From positions 1-64,000 of the forward strand of contig NZ_JOHY01000025.1 in the NCBI RefSeq assembly GCF_000721495.1: a stretch of DNA of 64,000 nt, written 5' to 3'. Shown piece by piece: positions 17,531-26,890 of the stretch (position 1 is the first letter of the stretch; the number at the start of each line of letters is the position of its first letter). Made by a program: the position numbers and the translations under genes. The notes under the pieces are model-generated. The model was not told the DNA's origin and searched no databases. It saw nothing but the letters and a program-made list of their open reading frames with translations. Source of the stretch: Streptomyces sp. NRRL F-5123. GTDB lineage: Bacteria; Actinomycetota; Actinomycetes; Streptomycetales; Streptomycetaceae.

Positions 17531-17764
17531 CTAGATATGGACCACGGGGCAGGTGAGGGTGCGGGTGATGCCGTCCACTTGCTGGACTCTGGCCACCACC
17601 ATGCGGCCCAGTTCGTCGACCGTGTCCGCACGGGCCCGGACGATCACGTCATAGGGTCCGGTGACGTCTTCGGCCTGGATCACGCCGTCGATCTTGGAGA
17701 TCACCTCCGCTACTGCCGAGGCCTTTCCGACCTCGGTCTGGATCAGGATGTAGGCCTGTACCAC
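17531..17764 (-). CDS. Stand-alone Lrp/AsnC ligand-binding (RAM) domain protein
   Basis: 77 aa: VVQAYILIQTEVGKASAVAE, then ISKIDGVIQAEDVTGPYDVI, then RADTVDELGRMVVARVQ. This is a complete alpha-beta RAM sandwich without the helix-turn-helix of Lrp/AsnC regulators. Single-domain members form decamers or bind amino acids and may modulate full-length regulators; the effector is unknown. The GTG is preceded by GGAGG. It lies divergent to thiL with 176 nt between. Confidence 0.9.
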   Translation of the reverse strand: MVQAYILIQTEVGKASAVAEVISKIDGVIQAEDVTGPYDVIVRARADTVDELGRMVVARVQQVDGITRTLTCPVVHI

Positions 17765-17940
17765 GGAACCTCCAGGGCGGCTACGAGGATCATGTGGGAA
17801 GGGGGACGCCACGTTATCGCGTCGTCGCGCACGGCGGGGAGACCCGCGCGGTACCTGACCCCCGTATTGACGCCGAGAAACGCCGATCGACGCCGATGCG
17901 TGCCGTGGCACGCGAGCGGAAGACCAGAGGGGACGGAAAG

Positions 17941-18906
17941 ATGAAGGGCACTGTGGGGGAGCTGGGGGAGTTCGGGCTCATCAGGGAGCTGACCTCACGC
18001 CTCACCTCGACCCCGGCCGTGAAGATCGGCCCGGGTGACGACGCCGCCGTCGTCGCCGCGCCCGACCGCCGGGTGGTGGCCACCACCGACCTGCTCATCG
18101 AGGGCCGGCACTTCCGCCGCGACTGGTCCACCGCCTACGACGTGGGCCGCAAGGCCGCCGCGCAGAACCTCGCGGACGTCGCCGCCATGGGCGCCTTCCC
18201 GACCGCGGTGCTGCTCGGCCTCGTGGTGCCCGCCGAGCTGCCCGCCACCTGGCCGGTGGAGCTGATGGACGGCATCCGCGACGAGTGCCAGGTGGCCGGC
18301 GCCGCCGTCGTCGGCGGGGACGTCGTCCGCGGCGACACCATCACGGTCGCCGTCACCGCGCTGGGTGACCTGCGCAACCGCTCCGCCGTCACCCGATCGG
18401 GGGCCCGTCCGGGCGACGTCGTCGCGGTCACCGGATGGCTCGGCTGGTCCGCGGCCGGGCTCGCCGTCCTCTCCCGCGGCTTCCGCTCCCCGCGCGCCTT
18501 CGTCGAGGCGCACCGCCGGCCCGAGCCGCCGTACCACGCCGGACCGGCGGCCGCGGAGCTGGGCGCCACCGCCATGACCGACGTCAGCGACGGCCTGGTC
18601 GCCGACCTCGGGCACATCGCCGCCGCCAGCGGCGCCGACATCGACCTGCGCTCCGCGGCCGTCGACGTGCCCGCGCAGATGACCGACATCGGGCAGGCCG
18701 TCGGCGTCGACCCGCTGCACTGGGTGCTCACCGGCGGCGAGGACCACGCCATCGTCGCCACCTTCCCGCCCGACGTGAAGCTCCCCGCCCGCTGGCGCGT
18801 CATCGGCTCGGTCAGCGCCCCCTCAGGACGCGCCCCGCAGGTCACCGTGGACGGCGCGCCCTGGGAGAAGGCGGGCGGCTGGGACCACTTCGGCCCGGAC
18901 GCGTGA
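17941..18906 (+). CDS. thiL: Thiamine-monophosphate kinase
   Basis: 321 aa of the PurM/ThiL ATP-binding family. It starts [20 protein letters not shown]; the ATP/Mg2+ signature is [34 protein letters not shown] and [16 protein letters not shown] are the other conserved stretches. It phosphorylates thiamine phosphate to the active cofactor thiamine pyrophosphate. The ATG has GGGGACGGAAAG upstream. It overlaps thiD by 4 nt. I saw no TPP riboswitch in the leader. Confidence 0.95.
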   Translation: MKGTVGELGEFGLIRELTSRLTSTPAVKIGPGDDAAVVAAPDRRVVATTDLLIEGRHFRRDWSTAYDVGRKAAAQNLADVAAMGAFPTAVLLGLVVPAELPATWPVELMDGIRDECQVAGAAVVGGDVVRGDTITVAVTALGDLRNRSAVTRSGARPGDVVAVTGWLGWSAAGLAVLSRGFRSPRAFVEAHRRPEPPYHAGPAAAELGATAMTDVSDGLVADLGHIAAASGADIDLRSAAVDVPAQMTDIGQAVGVDPLHWVLTGGEDHAIVATFPPDVKLPARWRVIGSVSAPSGRAPQVTVDGAPWEKAGGWDHFGPDA

Positions 18907-19706
18907 CGGGCGTGACCGCGCCCGCGCCCGTACGGGTGCTCTCCGTCGCCGGGTCCGACTCCGGCGGCGGGGCCGGCATCCAGGCCGACCTCAAGACGGC
19001 GACCGCGCTCGGCGCCCACGGCACGAGCGTCGTCACCGCGGTGACCGCACAGAACTCGCACGGCGTGCACGGCACCTGGGAGCTGCCGCCGGACGCGGTG
19101 CGCGCGCAATTCCGCGCCGTCGTGGACGACATCGGGGTGCAGGCCGTCAAGACCGGCATGCTCGGCTCCGCGCAGATGGCCGGCACCGTCGTGGACCTGC
19201 TCCGGGACGTCGCGGTGCCGGTCGTCGTCGACCCGGTGGGCGTGTCCAGCCACGGCGAGGCGCTGCTGCACGAGGACGCGACCGCCGTCGTACGCGACCG
19301 GCTGCTGCCGCTCGCGACCGTCGTCACGCCCAACCTCGACGAGGTCGAGCGGCTCACGGGCATCGTCGCCACCGACGAGGACGGCATGCGCGCCGCCGCC
19401 CGCGCCGTCCTCGCCCTCGGCCCGCGCTGGGTCCTCGTCAAGGGCGGCCACCTGCCGGCGGCCGACGCCCCCGACCTGCTCTCCGACGGTCGCACCGACC
19501 ACTGGTTCCGCGCCCCGCGCCACCCCACCGCGCACACCCACGGCACCGGCTGCACCCTCGCCACCGCCCTGGCCACCCACCTCGCTCTCGGCCGCCCCGT
19601 CCCCGAGGCGGCGGCGCTGGCCAAGGACTTCGTGACCGCCGCGATCGCCGCGGGCTACCCGCTGGGCACGGGCACCGGCCCGGTCGACCCGGCCTGGCGG
19701 AGGTGA
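18903..19706 (+). CDS. thiD: Hydroxymethylpyrimidine/phosphomethylpyrimidine kinase
   Basis: 267 aa ribokinase-fold enzyme phosphorylating HMP and HMP-P in thiamine synthesis. Diagnostic segments: [18 protein letters not shown] near the N-terminus, [27 protein letters not shown] and the anion-hole motif [12 protein letters not shown] near the C-terminus. The GTG overlaps the thiL stop (GTGA), so the two kinases flanking the thiamine phosphate steps are translationally coupled. A second downstream GTG (codon 4) is possible. Confidence 0.95.
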   Translation: MTGVTAPAPVRVLSVAGSDSGGGAGIQADLKTATALGAHGTSVVTAVTAQNSHGVHGTWELPPDAVRAQFRAVVDDIGVQAVKTGMLGSAQMAGTVVDLLRDVAVPVVVDPVGVSSHGEALLHEDATAVVRDRLLPLATVVTPNLDEVERLTGIVATDEDGMRAAARAVLALGPRWVLVKGGHLPAADAPDLLSDGRTDHWFRAPRHPTAHTHGTGCTLATALATHLALGRPVPEAAALAKDFVTAAIAAGYPLGTGTGPVDPAWRR

Positions 19707-19744
19707 CGCGGCGGCCCTGGCGGGCGGGGCGCAGGGCACGCAAA

Positions 19745-19772
19745 AAGCCGGCTCACCAGAGGTGAGCCGGCT
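19745..19772. terminator. Bidirectional terminator between thiD and rpmB
   Basis: AAGCCGGCTCACC-AGA-GGTGAGCCGGCTT forms a 13-bp perfect stem. A-rich DNA on the left and TT on the right suit both convergent genes. Confidence 0.85.
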
Positions 19773-19841
19773 TCGCGAAGCCGGAAGGCTGCGCCGCTGC
19801 GGTACGACTGCCGCGTGTCATACGCGGCAACGGGCCACTCG

Positions 19842-20027
19842 CTAGCGCGAGACCTTGCCGGCCTTGATGCACGAGGTGCAGACATTGAGCCGCTTCGGCG
19901 TCTTCCCCACAACCGCGCGCACCCGCTGGATGTTGGGGTTCCAACGACGCGGGGTACGGCGGTGCGAGTGGGAAATGCTGTTGCCGAAGCCCGGCCCCTT
20001 GCCGCAGACGTCGCAGTTGGCAGCCAC
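19842..20027 (-). CDS. rpmB: 50S ribosomal protein L28 (zinc-binding type)
   Basis: 61 aa, GTG start behind [24 protein letters not shown] begins the protein, [12 protein letters not shown] is the rRNA-binding core and [15 protein letters not shown] ends it. Four cysteines as two CxxC pairs (C5/C8 and the VCTSC pair) make this the zinc ribbon form. Streptomycetes usually also carry a cysteine-free L28 copy under zinc-dependent Zur control elsewhere, so this copy would be used under zinc sufficiency (family knowledge). Confidence 0.96.
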   Translation of the reverse strand: MAANCDVCGKGPGFGNSISHSHRRTPRRWNPNIQRVRAVVGKTPKRLNVCTSCIKAGKVSR

Positions 20028-20339
20028 GGGACACTCCAAAGACTTCAGATGCATTTACGAGGAAAAACCCGGGAGAACCCCAGGCAACCGGAGCAGCATA
20101 CAACGCCTGCGCGGCTCCTACGAAATTACCATGCCCCGGGCGCCGAGCTGCCCGCCCGCCCCCCGGGGGGAGGGCCCACGCCCCTGGTCACCCGTGGCTT
20201 TGCCGCACCGCAGGGAACCCCTGCACCCCCCTCGTACCGCGCTCTCCGGGCAGGGCGCAGCGGGGCGCGGCCTGCCGCCGAACCCCCCGTCCGGGGGCCG
20301 ATAGGCTCGGACGCAGTTGTCGCGCTCGCAGGAGGATCC
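20028..20339. other. Divergent intergenic region rpmB / DAK2 gene
   Basis: 312 bp. The rpmB side contains a minus-strand TATGCT around 20095-20100, a candidate -10 with about 70 nt of leader. The DAK2 side has TAGGCT at 20302-20307 about 32 nt before the GTG start plus the strong ribosome-binding site GCAGGAGGA. The middle (about 20130-20290) is C/G-rich with runs of CCCC and no recognisable gene. Confidence 0.5.
20302..20307 (+). promoter_or_regulatory. -10 box of the DAK2 gene
   Basis: TAGGCT with about 32 nt to the GTG start; the transcript would have a short leader with GGAGGA. Confidence 0.45.
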
Positions 20340-22082
20340 GTGCCGCCCTCGCTCGACGCACCCACGGTGCGCACTTGGTGCCGGCTCGCCCTCGCGGCCC
20401 TGGGCCGCGCCCGCGAGGAGATCGACGCGATCAACGTCTACCCCGTCGCCGACGGCGACACCGGCACCAACCTCTACCTCACCGTGGAATCCGCCGCCCA
20501 GTCCGTGGACGCCGTGTGCGACGCCCACGCCGCGGCGGGCCCGGCGGCCGGCCCTTCCCTGCAGGAGACCTTCCGGGCGATGTCGCACGGCGCCCTCATC
20601 GGCGCCCGCGGCAATTCCGGCACGATCCTGGCGCAGCTGCTGCGCGGCATGAACGAGTCGCTCGCCGCGGACCCGGCGCCGCAGCCGGACGCCGCCGCCC
20701 TGTGCCGGGCCCTGCGGACGGCTGCGGACTCCGCGTACGAGGCGGTGGCCCACCCGGCGGAGGGCACGATGCTCACCGTCGCCGCGGCCGCGGCGACGGC
20801 GGCGCAGAGGGCACTGGAGGCCGCCTCCGCCGGGGACGCGGACCCGGCGGCGTCCGCCGGCGGCGCGTCCGCACCGGCGTCGCCCGGCCGGGCCGCCGGA
20901 CCCCGAGGGGACCTCCTCGGGCCGGTCGTACGGGCCGCGCAGCGCGGGGCCCGGGAGGCGCTGGCGGCGACGACCGGGCAGCTCGGGGCGCTGCGCGAGG
21001 CCGGGGTCGTGGACGCCGGCGGGCTCGGGCTCCTCGCCGTGCTGGGGGCGCTGGCCGACGCCGTCACCGGGGAGGCGCCGCGCCGCCAGGAGAGCGCGGG
21101 CGCCGCCGCCCGGCCCGCCCCGGCGACGGCGGCGCAGGTCCACGCCTGCCCGGAGGGGGACGCCGCGCCCGGCGGGCCGGCGTTCGAGGTGATCTACCTC
21201 CTGGAGGCGCCGTCCGCGGCCGTCCCGCCGCTGCGGGCGCGGCTGGACGCGCTCGGGGACTCCCTCGTCGTCGTCGGCGGCGACGGGCTGTGGAACGTCC
21301 ACGTGCACGTCGACGACGTAGGCGCGGCCATCGAGGCCGGTATCGAGGCGGGCCGCCCGCACCGCATCCGCGTCACCCACTTCGGCGCCCAGACGCGCCG
21401 CACCCCGGGCGACCGCGGACGCGAGCGCGCGGTCGTCGCGCTGGTGCGCGGCGAGGGCATGGCGGCGCTGTGCGAGCAGGCGGGCGCGGTGGTGGTCGCG
21501 CTGGGCCCGGGGGAGGCGCCGGCCAGCGGCGAGATCTCCGCGGCGGTCCGGCGTACGGGCGCCCGCGAGGTGATCCTGCTGCCCAACGGCGCCGAGCTGC
21601 GCCCCGCGGCCGGCGCGGCCGCCGCGCAGGCCCGCGCGGACGGCGTGCGCGTCGCCCTCATCCCGACCCGCTCCGCCGTGCAGGGCATCGCGGCGCTCGC
21701 CGTCCACGAGCCGTCCCGCCGCTTCGACGAGGACGTGGTGGCGATGACGTCCGCCGCGGGTGCGACCCGCTACGCCGAGCTGGCCGTCGCCGAGCACGAG
21801 TCGTGGACGATGGCGGGCGTCTGCCAGGCCGGCGACGTCCTGGGCCTGATCGACGGCGACGTGGCGGTGATCGGCGCGGACGTCGCCGGGACGGCCGCCC
21901 GCGTACTGGACCGGATGCTCGCGGCCGGCGGCGAGATGGTCACCCTCGTGCTCGGCGCGACCGCCCCCGAGGGCCTCGCCCCCCGACTGGAGGCCCACGT
22001 CCGCGACACCCACCTCGCGGTGGACACCGTCATCTACGAGGGCGGCCAGCCGTCCTGCCCCCTGCTGATCGGCGTGGAGTAG
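20340..22082 (+). CDS. DAK2-domain (FakA/YloV-like) kinase family protein
   Basis: 580 aa. The N-terminal DAK2 (DhaL-like) domain (about 1-220) has the Mg-ATP aspartates in YPVADGDTGTNLYLT and later motifs SHGALIGARGNSG, PAEGTMLTVAAAA and VVDAGGLGLLAVLG. A long Ala/Gly/Pro linker is inserted within it (about 165-200). The C-terminal half (about 280-580) matches the FakA middle and C-terminal domains, including VRRTGAREVILLPNGAEL and IGADVAGTAARVLDRML. In Firmicutes FakA phosphorylates fatty acids bound to FakB; no FakB gene is adjacent here, so substrate is uncertain. GTG start with AGGAGGATCC. recG follows after 100 nt. Confidence 0.88.
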   Translation: MPPSLDAPTVRTWCRLALAALGRAREEIDAINVYPVADGDTGTNLYLTVESAAQSVDAVCDAHAAAGPAAGPSLQETFRAMSHGALIGARGNSGTILAQLLRGMNESLAADPAPQPDAAALCRALRTAADSAYEAVAHPAEGTMLTVAAAAATAAQRALEAASAGDADPAASAGGASAPASPGRAAGPRGDLLGPVVRAAQRGAREALAATTGQLGALREAGVVDAGGLGLLAVLGALADAVTGEAPRRQESAGAAARPAPATAAQVHACPEGDAAPGGPAFEVIYLLEAPSAAVPPLRARLDALGDSLVVVGGDGLWNVHVHVDDVGAAIEAGIEAGRPHRIRVTHFGAQTRRTPGDRGRERAVVALVRGEGMAALCEQAGAVVVALGPGEAPASGEISAAVRRTGAREVILLPNGAELRPAAGAAAAQARADGVRVALIPTRSAVQGIAALAVHEPSRRFDEDVVAMTSAAGATRYAELAVAEHESWTMAGVCQAGDVLGLIDGDVAVIGADVAGTAARVLDRMLAAGGEMVTLVLGATAPEGLAPRLEAHVRDTHLAVDTVIYEGGQPSCPLLIGVE

Positions 22083-22169
22083 CCCCGGTCGGCATGCGGC
22101 GGACGCCACCCACGCCGCCGCGCGGCGCGCCCGCCGGGCGGCGGGGCCCTCGTTGTCGGTGGGGTGCGC

Positions 22170-22175
22170 GAGGAT
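22170..22175 (+). promoter_or_regulatory. Candidate -10 for leaderless recG transcript
   Basis: GAGGAT ends 7 nt before the ATG at 22183. The overlapping purine run could equally be a weak Shine-Dalgarno sequence. Confidence 0.35.
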
Positions 22176-22182
22176 GGGAGCG

Positions 22183-24447
22183 ATGACCGGAAATCCGTTG
22201 GACGAACCGCTGCGCAAGCTCGTCGGGGACCGCACCGCCAAGGTGCTCGGCGAGCATCTCGACCTGCACACCACCGGTGACCTGCTGCACCACTACCCGC
22301 GGCGGTACGCCGAGCGAGGGGAGTTGACGCGGCTCGCCGACCTGCCCGTGGACGAGTACGTGACGGTGGTCGCGCAGATCGCCAAGGCCGACAAGCGGAC
22401 GTACGGCGGCGGTTCCGGCGTACGCCTGGAGGTCGTCGTCACCGACGGCAGCGGCTCGCTCACGCTGGTCTTCTTCAGCAAGGCCGCCCACGCCCACGCG
22501 CACCGCCTGATCCCCGGCCGCCGCGGCATGTTCTCCGGCAAGGTGTCGGTCTTCAACCGCACCCGGCAGCTCGCGCACCCCGACTACCAGCTGCTGGACG
22601 CCGACGACGACGGCAAGCAGGCCGCCGACGCCTTCGCGGGCCGCCGCATCCCGCTCTACCCGGCCTGCAAGCAGATCACCTCGTGGAAGATCGCCCAGGC
22701 CGTCGAGACGGCCCTCAACTCCCTGGAGGCGACCGGCTGGGCGGGCGTGGGCGACCCGCTGCCGGAGCAGCTGCGCGCCGACCGCGGCCTGGTGGCCCTG
22801 CCGGAGGCGCTGGAGAAGGTGCACCGGCCGCGTACGAAGGCCGACGAGGAGACCGCGAAGCAGCGGCTGCGCTGGGACGAGGCGTTCGTGCTCCAGGTCG
22901 CGCTGGCGCGGCGGCGGGCCGCCGAGTCCGCGCTGCCCGCGGTGCCGCGCCGCCCGGGCCCCGACGGGCTGCTCGCCGCCTTCGACGCCAAGCTGCCCTT
23001 CACCCTCACCGAGGGCCAGCGGGCGGTCTCCGCCGAGATCTTCGCCGACCTGGCCACCGACCACCCCATGCACCGGCTGCTCCAGGGCGAGGTCGGCTCG
23101 GGCAAGACCCTGGTGGCGCTGCGCGCGATGCTCGGGGTGGTCGACACCGGGGGCCAGGCCGCGATGCTCGCGCCGACCGAGGTGCTGGCCCAGCAGCACC
23201 ACCGGTCGATCACCGAGATGATGGGCGAGCTGGCGGAGTCCGCGGGCATGCTCGGCGGCAGCGACCTGGGCACCAAGGTGGTGCTGCTGACCGGCTCGAT
23301 GGGCACCGCCGCCCGCCGCCAGGCGCTGCTGGACCTGGTGACGGGCGAGGCGGGCATCGTCATCGGCACGCACGCGCTGATCGAGGACAAGGTCAAATTC
23401 CACGACCTGGGTCTGGTCGTGGTGGACGAGCAGCACCGCTTCGGCGTGGAGCAGCGCGACGCGCTGCGCGCGAAGGCCCCCAAGCCGCCGCATCTGCTGG
23501 TGATGACGGCGACCCCGATCCCGCGCACGGTCGCGATGACCGTCTTCGGCGACCTGGAGACGTCCGTCCTCGACCAGCTCCCGGCCGGCCGCTCGCCGAT
23601 CGCCACGCATGTCGTACCCGCCGCGGAGAAGCCGCACTTCCTCAGCCGGGCGTGGGAGCGGGTGCGCGAGGAGGCCGAGGGCGGCCACCAGGCGTACGTG
23701 GTGTGCCCGCGGATCGGCGACGACGAGGAGGCGCCGGGCGGCAAGCCCGCGAAGAAGCCGGCAAAGGGTGCCAACGGCGGCAAGGACGCCAAGGACGCCA
23801 AGGACGCCAAGGACACCGACGACGCGGAGCGCCGCCCGCCGCTGGCCGTTCTGGACGTCGCGGAGCAGCTCGCGGCGGGCCCGCTGCGCGGCCTGCGCGT
23901 CGAGGTGCTGCACGGCAGGCTGGCGCCGGACGTGAAGGACGACGTGATGCGCCGCTTCGCCGCCGCCGAGCTGGACGTCCTGGTGGCCACGACCGTCATC
24001 GAGGTGGGCGTCAACGTGCCGAACGCGACCGTGATGGTGATCATGGACGCCGACCGCTTCGGCGTCTCGCAGCTGCACCAGCTGCGCGGCCGGGTCGGCC
24101 GCGGCAGCGCCGCGGGCCTGTGCCTGCTGGTCTCGGAGGCGCACGAGGCGAGCCCGGCGCGCGGCCGGCTGGACGCGGTGGCCGGCACGCTGGACGGCTT
24201 CGAGCTGTCCGAGATCGACCTCCAGCAGCGCCGCGAGGGCGATGTACTGGGCCAGGCGCAGTCCGGTAGCCGCTCGTCGCTGCGGATGCTCACGGTGATC
24301 GGCGACCGGGAGATCATCGAGGAGGCCCGGCAGGAGGCCGTCGCCGTGGTCGCCGCCGACCCCGAACTGACCCGCCACCCCGACCTGCGCAGCGCCCTGG
24401 ACAGCCTGCTCGACGCCGACCGCGAGCGCTACCTGGACAAGGGCTGA
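22183..24447 (+). CDS. recG: ATP-dependent DNA helicase RecG
   Basis: 754 aa superfamily 2 helicase that remodels stalled forks and Holliday junctions. The N-terminal wedge/OB domain (about 50-160) includes LEVVVTDGSGSLTLVFFSK; the helicase core has Walker A GEVGSGKT, TEVLAQQHHRS, motif II VVDEQHRFGVEQR, MTATPIPRT, and motif VI QLHQLRGRVGRG. Unusual is a low-complexity Lys/Asp/Ala insert of about 35 residues (near 520-555, KDAKDAKDAKD) between core blocks in the second RecA-like domain. I chose the ATG giving MTGNPLDEPLRKLVGD; an ATG three codons upstream is close. Confidence 0.95.
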   Translation: MTGNPLDEPLRKLVGDRTAKVLGEHLDLHTTGDLLHHYPRRYAERGELTRLADLPVDEYVTVVAQIAKADKRTYGGGSGVRLEVVVTDGSGSLTLVFFSKAAHAHAHRLIPGRRGMFSGKVSVFNRTRQLAHPDYQLLDADDDGKQAADAFAGRRIPLYPACKQITSWKIAQAVETALNSLEATGWAGVGDPLPEQLRADRGLVALPEALEKVHRPRTKADEETAKQRLRWDEAFVLQVALARRRAAESALPAVPRRPGPDGLLAAFDAKLPFTLTEGQRAVSAEIFADLATDHPMHRLLQGEVGSGKTLVALRAMLGVVDTGGQAAMLAPTEVLAQQHHRSITEMMGELAESAGMLGGSDLGTKVVLLTGSMGTAARRQALLDLVTGEAGIVIGTHALIEDKVKFHDLGLVVVDEQHRFGVEQRDALRAKAPKPPHLLVMTATPIPRTVAMTVFGDLETSVLDQLPAGRSPIATHVVPAAEKPHFLSRAWERVREEAEGGHQAYVVCPRIGDDEEAPGGKPAKKPAKGANGGKDAKDAKDAKDTDDAERRPPLAVLDVAEQLAAGPLRGLRVEVLHGRLAPDVKDDVMRRFAAAELDVLVATTVIEVGVNVPNATVMVIMDADRFGVSQLHQLRGRVGRGSAAGLCLLVSEAHEASPARGRLDAVAGTLDGFELSEIDLQQRREGDVLGQAQSGSRSSLRMLTVIGDREIIEEARQEAVAVVAADPELTRHPDLRSALDSLLDADRERYLDKG
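23745..23835 (+). repeat. In-frame low-complexity insert in recG
   Basis: AAGGACGCC is repeated in tandem (9-bp unit, KDA) within a Lys/Gly/Asp-rich segment that breaks the second helicase domain. It is in frame and does not interrupt the gene. Confidence 0.75.
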
Positions 24448-24495
24448 GCCGCGTGGCCCGGCGGCGGCGGATAGGGTGCGGAAGGTGAGCAGCTC

Positions 24496-25074
24496 ATGAC
24501 CCGTGTGATCGCCGGAGCAGCCGGCGGCCGGCGGCTGGCGGTACCGCCGGGCACCGGCACCCGGCCGACCTCGGACCGCGCCAAGGAGGCCCTCTTCTCG
24601 ACCCTGGAGTCGCTGCGCGGCACCCTCGGCGGTGCCCGCGTGATGGACCTGTACGCCGGTTCCGGGGCGGTCGGCCTCGAAGCGCTCTCCCGCGGCGCCG
24701 CGCACGTCCTGCTCGCCGAGTCCGACCCGCGCGCGCTGCGCACGGTCCGGGAGAACGCCGCGGCCGTCGGCCTGCCGGGCGCCGAGGTACGCGGCGGGCG
24801 CGCCGAGAAGGTGGCCGCGGGACCGCCGCCCGCCGAGCCGTACGACGTGGTCTTCCTGGACCCGCCGTACGACGTGCCGGACGACGAGCTGCGCGAGATC
24901 CTGCTCACACTCGGCGCGGGCGGCTGGCTCGCCGCCGACACACTGGTCACCGTGGAACGCAGGACCAGGGGCGGCGAATTCGGCTGGCCGGCCGGTTTCG
25001 AGGGGCTCCGCTCCCGGCGGTACGGCGAGGCCACTCTTTGGTACGGTCGCGCCGCCCCGGTTACCCACAGGTAA
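24496..25074 (+). CDS. rsmD: 16S rRNA (guanine(966)-N2)-methyltransferase
   Basis: 192 aa Rossmann methyltransferase. MTRVIAGAAGGRRLAVPPG is the standard RsmD start; RPTSDRAKEALFSTL, the SAM motif DLYAGSGAVGLEALSRGA and catalytic FLDPPYD follow. It modifies G966 of 16S rRNA during small-subunit assembly. It is followed by coaD after 28 nt, the common actinobacterial rsmD-coaD pair. The last codons overlap an inverted repeat GTTACC-CACA-GGTAAC (25060-25075). Confidence 0.95.
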   Translation: MTRVIAGAAGGRRLAVPPGTGTRPTSDRAKEALFSTLESLRGTLGGARVMDLYAGSGAVGLEALSRGAAHVLLAESDPRALRTVRENAAAVGLPGAEVRGGRAEKVAAGPPPAEPYDVVFLDPPYDVPDDELREILLTLGAGGWLAADTLVTVERRTRGGEFGWPAGFEGLRSRRYGEATLWYGRAAPVTHR

Positions 25075-25102
25075 CGCCCGTCAGCAGAGCGAGGAGCCTG
25101 CC

Positions 25103-25582
25103 ATGCGCCGCGCAGTCTGTCCCGGGTCCTTCGACCCCGTCACCAACGGCCACCTCGACATCATCGCCCGCGCCTCGCGGCTGTACGACGTCGTGCACGT
25201 CGCCGTGATGATCAACAAGTCCAAGCAGGGCCTCTTCGGCGTCGACGAGCGCATCGCGCTCATCGAAGAGGTCACCGCCGACCTCGACAACGTGGTGGTG
25301 GAGTCCTTCCACGGCCTGCTGGTGGACTTCTGCAAGCAGCGCGACATCCCGGCCATCGTCAAGGGCCTGCGGGCGGTCAGCGACTTCGACTACGAGCTGC
25401 AGATGGCCCAGATGAACATCGGCCTGTCGGGCGTCGAGACCCTCTTCGTGCCCACCAACCCGGCCTACAGCTTCCTCTCGTCGTCTCTTGTGAAGGAAGT
25501 GGCCCAATGGGGCGGGGACATCTCGCACTTGGTACCGGGTCCCGTCCTGGAGGCACTGAACTCCCGGCTGCGGCAGCGCTAG
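25103..25582 (+). CDS. coaD: Phosphopantetheine adenylyltransferase
   Basis: 159 aa, exact family size. Nucleotidyltransferase motif GSFDPVTNGHLDI (H18-type HxGH equivalent NGHLD), substrate segment IVKGLRAVSDFDYELQMA and SSSLVKEVAQWGGD near the C-terminus are all present. It catalyses the penultimate step of coenzyme A synthesis. ATG with GAGGAG upstream. The next gene begins 9 nt after the stop, so they form one unit. Confidence 0.97.
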   Translation: MRRAVCPGSFDPVTNGHLDIIARASRLYDVVHVAVMINKSKQGLFGVDERIALIEEVTADLDNVVVESFHGLLVDFCKQRDIPAIVKGLRAVSDFDYELQMAQMNIGLSGVETLFVPTNPAYSFLSSSLVKEVAQWGGDISHLVPGPVLEALNSRLRQR

Positions 25583-25591
25583 AGTCGAGAC

Positions 25592-26749
25592 GTGGACGTC
25601 CAGAAGAAGCTCGATGAGATCGCGGCCACCGTGGCGAACGCCCGGTCGATGCCGATGTCTGCCTCCTGCGTGCTGAACCGGGCCGAGCTGCTGGCCATGC
25701 TCGACGAGCTCGCCGCCGCGCTGCCCGACTCCCTGGCCCAGGCGCAGGACCTGCTCGGCGACCGCGAGCAGATGGTGGAGCAGGCCAGGGGCGAGGCGCA
25801 GCGGATCATCGAGCAGGCGCACGCCGAACGGGGCTCGCTGACCGCCGAGACCGCCGTCGTCCGGCAGTCCAGGGACGAGGCCGAGCGCATCCTCGCCGAG
25901 GCCCGCCGCGAGGCCGAGGAGATCCGCGCCGAGGCCGACGACTACGTCGACAGCAAGCTCGCCAACTTCGAGGTGGTCCTCACCAAGACCATCGGCTCCG
26001 TCGACCGCGGCCGCGAGAAGCTGCTCGGCCGCCGGCCCGGCTACGACGAGGGGTACGAGCAGGAGTACGCCGAGGACGACCCCGAGGCCCCCGAGCGCAG
26101 CAGCGACCCCGAGACGCTGCGCCGCCGCGCGGACGACTACGTCGACGCCAAGCTCGGCGCCTTCGAGGCGGTGCTCAGCAAGACCCTGGAGGCCGTCGGC
26201 CGCGGCCGGCTCAAGCTCACCGGGCACAACCCCATCGACGACCTGGCCGCCCAGATCGCCGCGGCAGACCGGGAGGGCGCGGAGGACGGCCCGCACCGGC
26301 AGTCCGACGCCGACTACCTCGCAGGCCTCGCCGCCCCCGCCGCCGAGCAGGCCGACCTGACCCAGTACGGCTACCGCCCGCAGGAGCCGGTGGAGCCGGC
26401 CGCCCAGGCCCCGCAGGACCCCGGCTACGGCGGCTACCCGCAGGAGAATTACCAGCAGGGCTACGCGCAGGAAGGCGACGGCTACCAGCAGGAGTACGCC
26501 CAGCAGCCCGGCTACGCCGACCCGTACGCCCCCCAGCAGGGCTACGGCCAGGAGCAGCAGCAGGGCTACGACTACGGGCAGCAGCCCGACTACGGCAGCC
26601 GGCAGCAGTACCCGCCGCAGATCCCCTACCAGCAGCAGGGCCAGCAGGGATACCCGCAGGCGCAGCCCGCCGCGCTCGACGAGACCAGCTTCTTCGACAC
26701 CGGGATGATCGATCTCGACCGGCTGCGCGAGCTGGAGCAGGGGCGCTGA
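25592..26749 (+). CDS. DivIVA-like coiled-coil protein with Gln/Tyr-rich tail
   Basis: 385 aa, GTG start. Residues 1-60 contain MSASCVLNRAELLAMLDELA, then a long charged coiled coil (about 60-130, QMVEQARGEAQRIIEQAHAE) and a duplicated unit DDYVDSKLANFEVVLTKTI / DDYVDAKLGAFEAVLSKTL (about 110-130 and 170-190). The C-terminal 150 residues are disordered and rich in Tyr, Gln, Gly and Pro (YGQE, QQGYDYGQQ), ending in MIDLDRLRELEQGR. The family resembles ATP synthase b-subunit or DivIVA coiled coils and is found beside coaD in streptomycetes. A role in polar growth or cell division is an inference from similarity of form only. Confidence 0.8.
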   Translation: MDVQKKLDEIAATVANARSMPMSASCVLNRAELLAMLDELAAALPDSLAQAQDLLGDREQMVEQARGEAQRIIEQAHAERGSLTAETAVVRQSRDEAERILAEARREAEEIRAEADDYVDSKLANFEVVLTKTIGSVDRGREKLLGRRPGYDEGYEQEYAEDDPEAPERSSDPETLRRRADDYVDAKLGAFEAVLSKTLEAVGRGRLKLTGHNPIDDLAAQIAAADREGAEDGPHRQSDADYLAGLAAPAAEQADLTQYGYRPQEPVEPAAQAPQDPGYGGYPQENYQQGYAQEGDGYQQEYAQQPGYADPYAPQQGYGQEQQQGYDYGQQPDYGSRQQYPPQIPYQQQGQQGYPQAQPAALDETSFFDTGMIDLDRLRELEQGR

Positions 26750-26890
26750 CGCCAGGGCGGGACACCGCCCGTTTGGGCGGGGGCGGCGGTTCCAGTATCC
26801 TGTCACTTCCAGCCGTGTGAATCGCCGGCGCTTCTGCCTGCCCACCCGCATCCAGCGACCGGACAGGCGTGACCGAGGAAAGCAGGAGCC

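Noticed and set aside
17765..17940. TPP riboswitch upstream of thiL
   Set aside because: No CTGAGA-type THI-box core or matching helices were seen between the divergent genes.
22030..25068. 1012-codon open frame on the - strand opposite recG and rsmD
   Set aside because: Antisense shadow with no recognisable domain.
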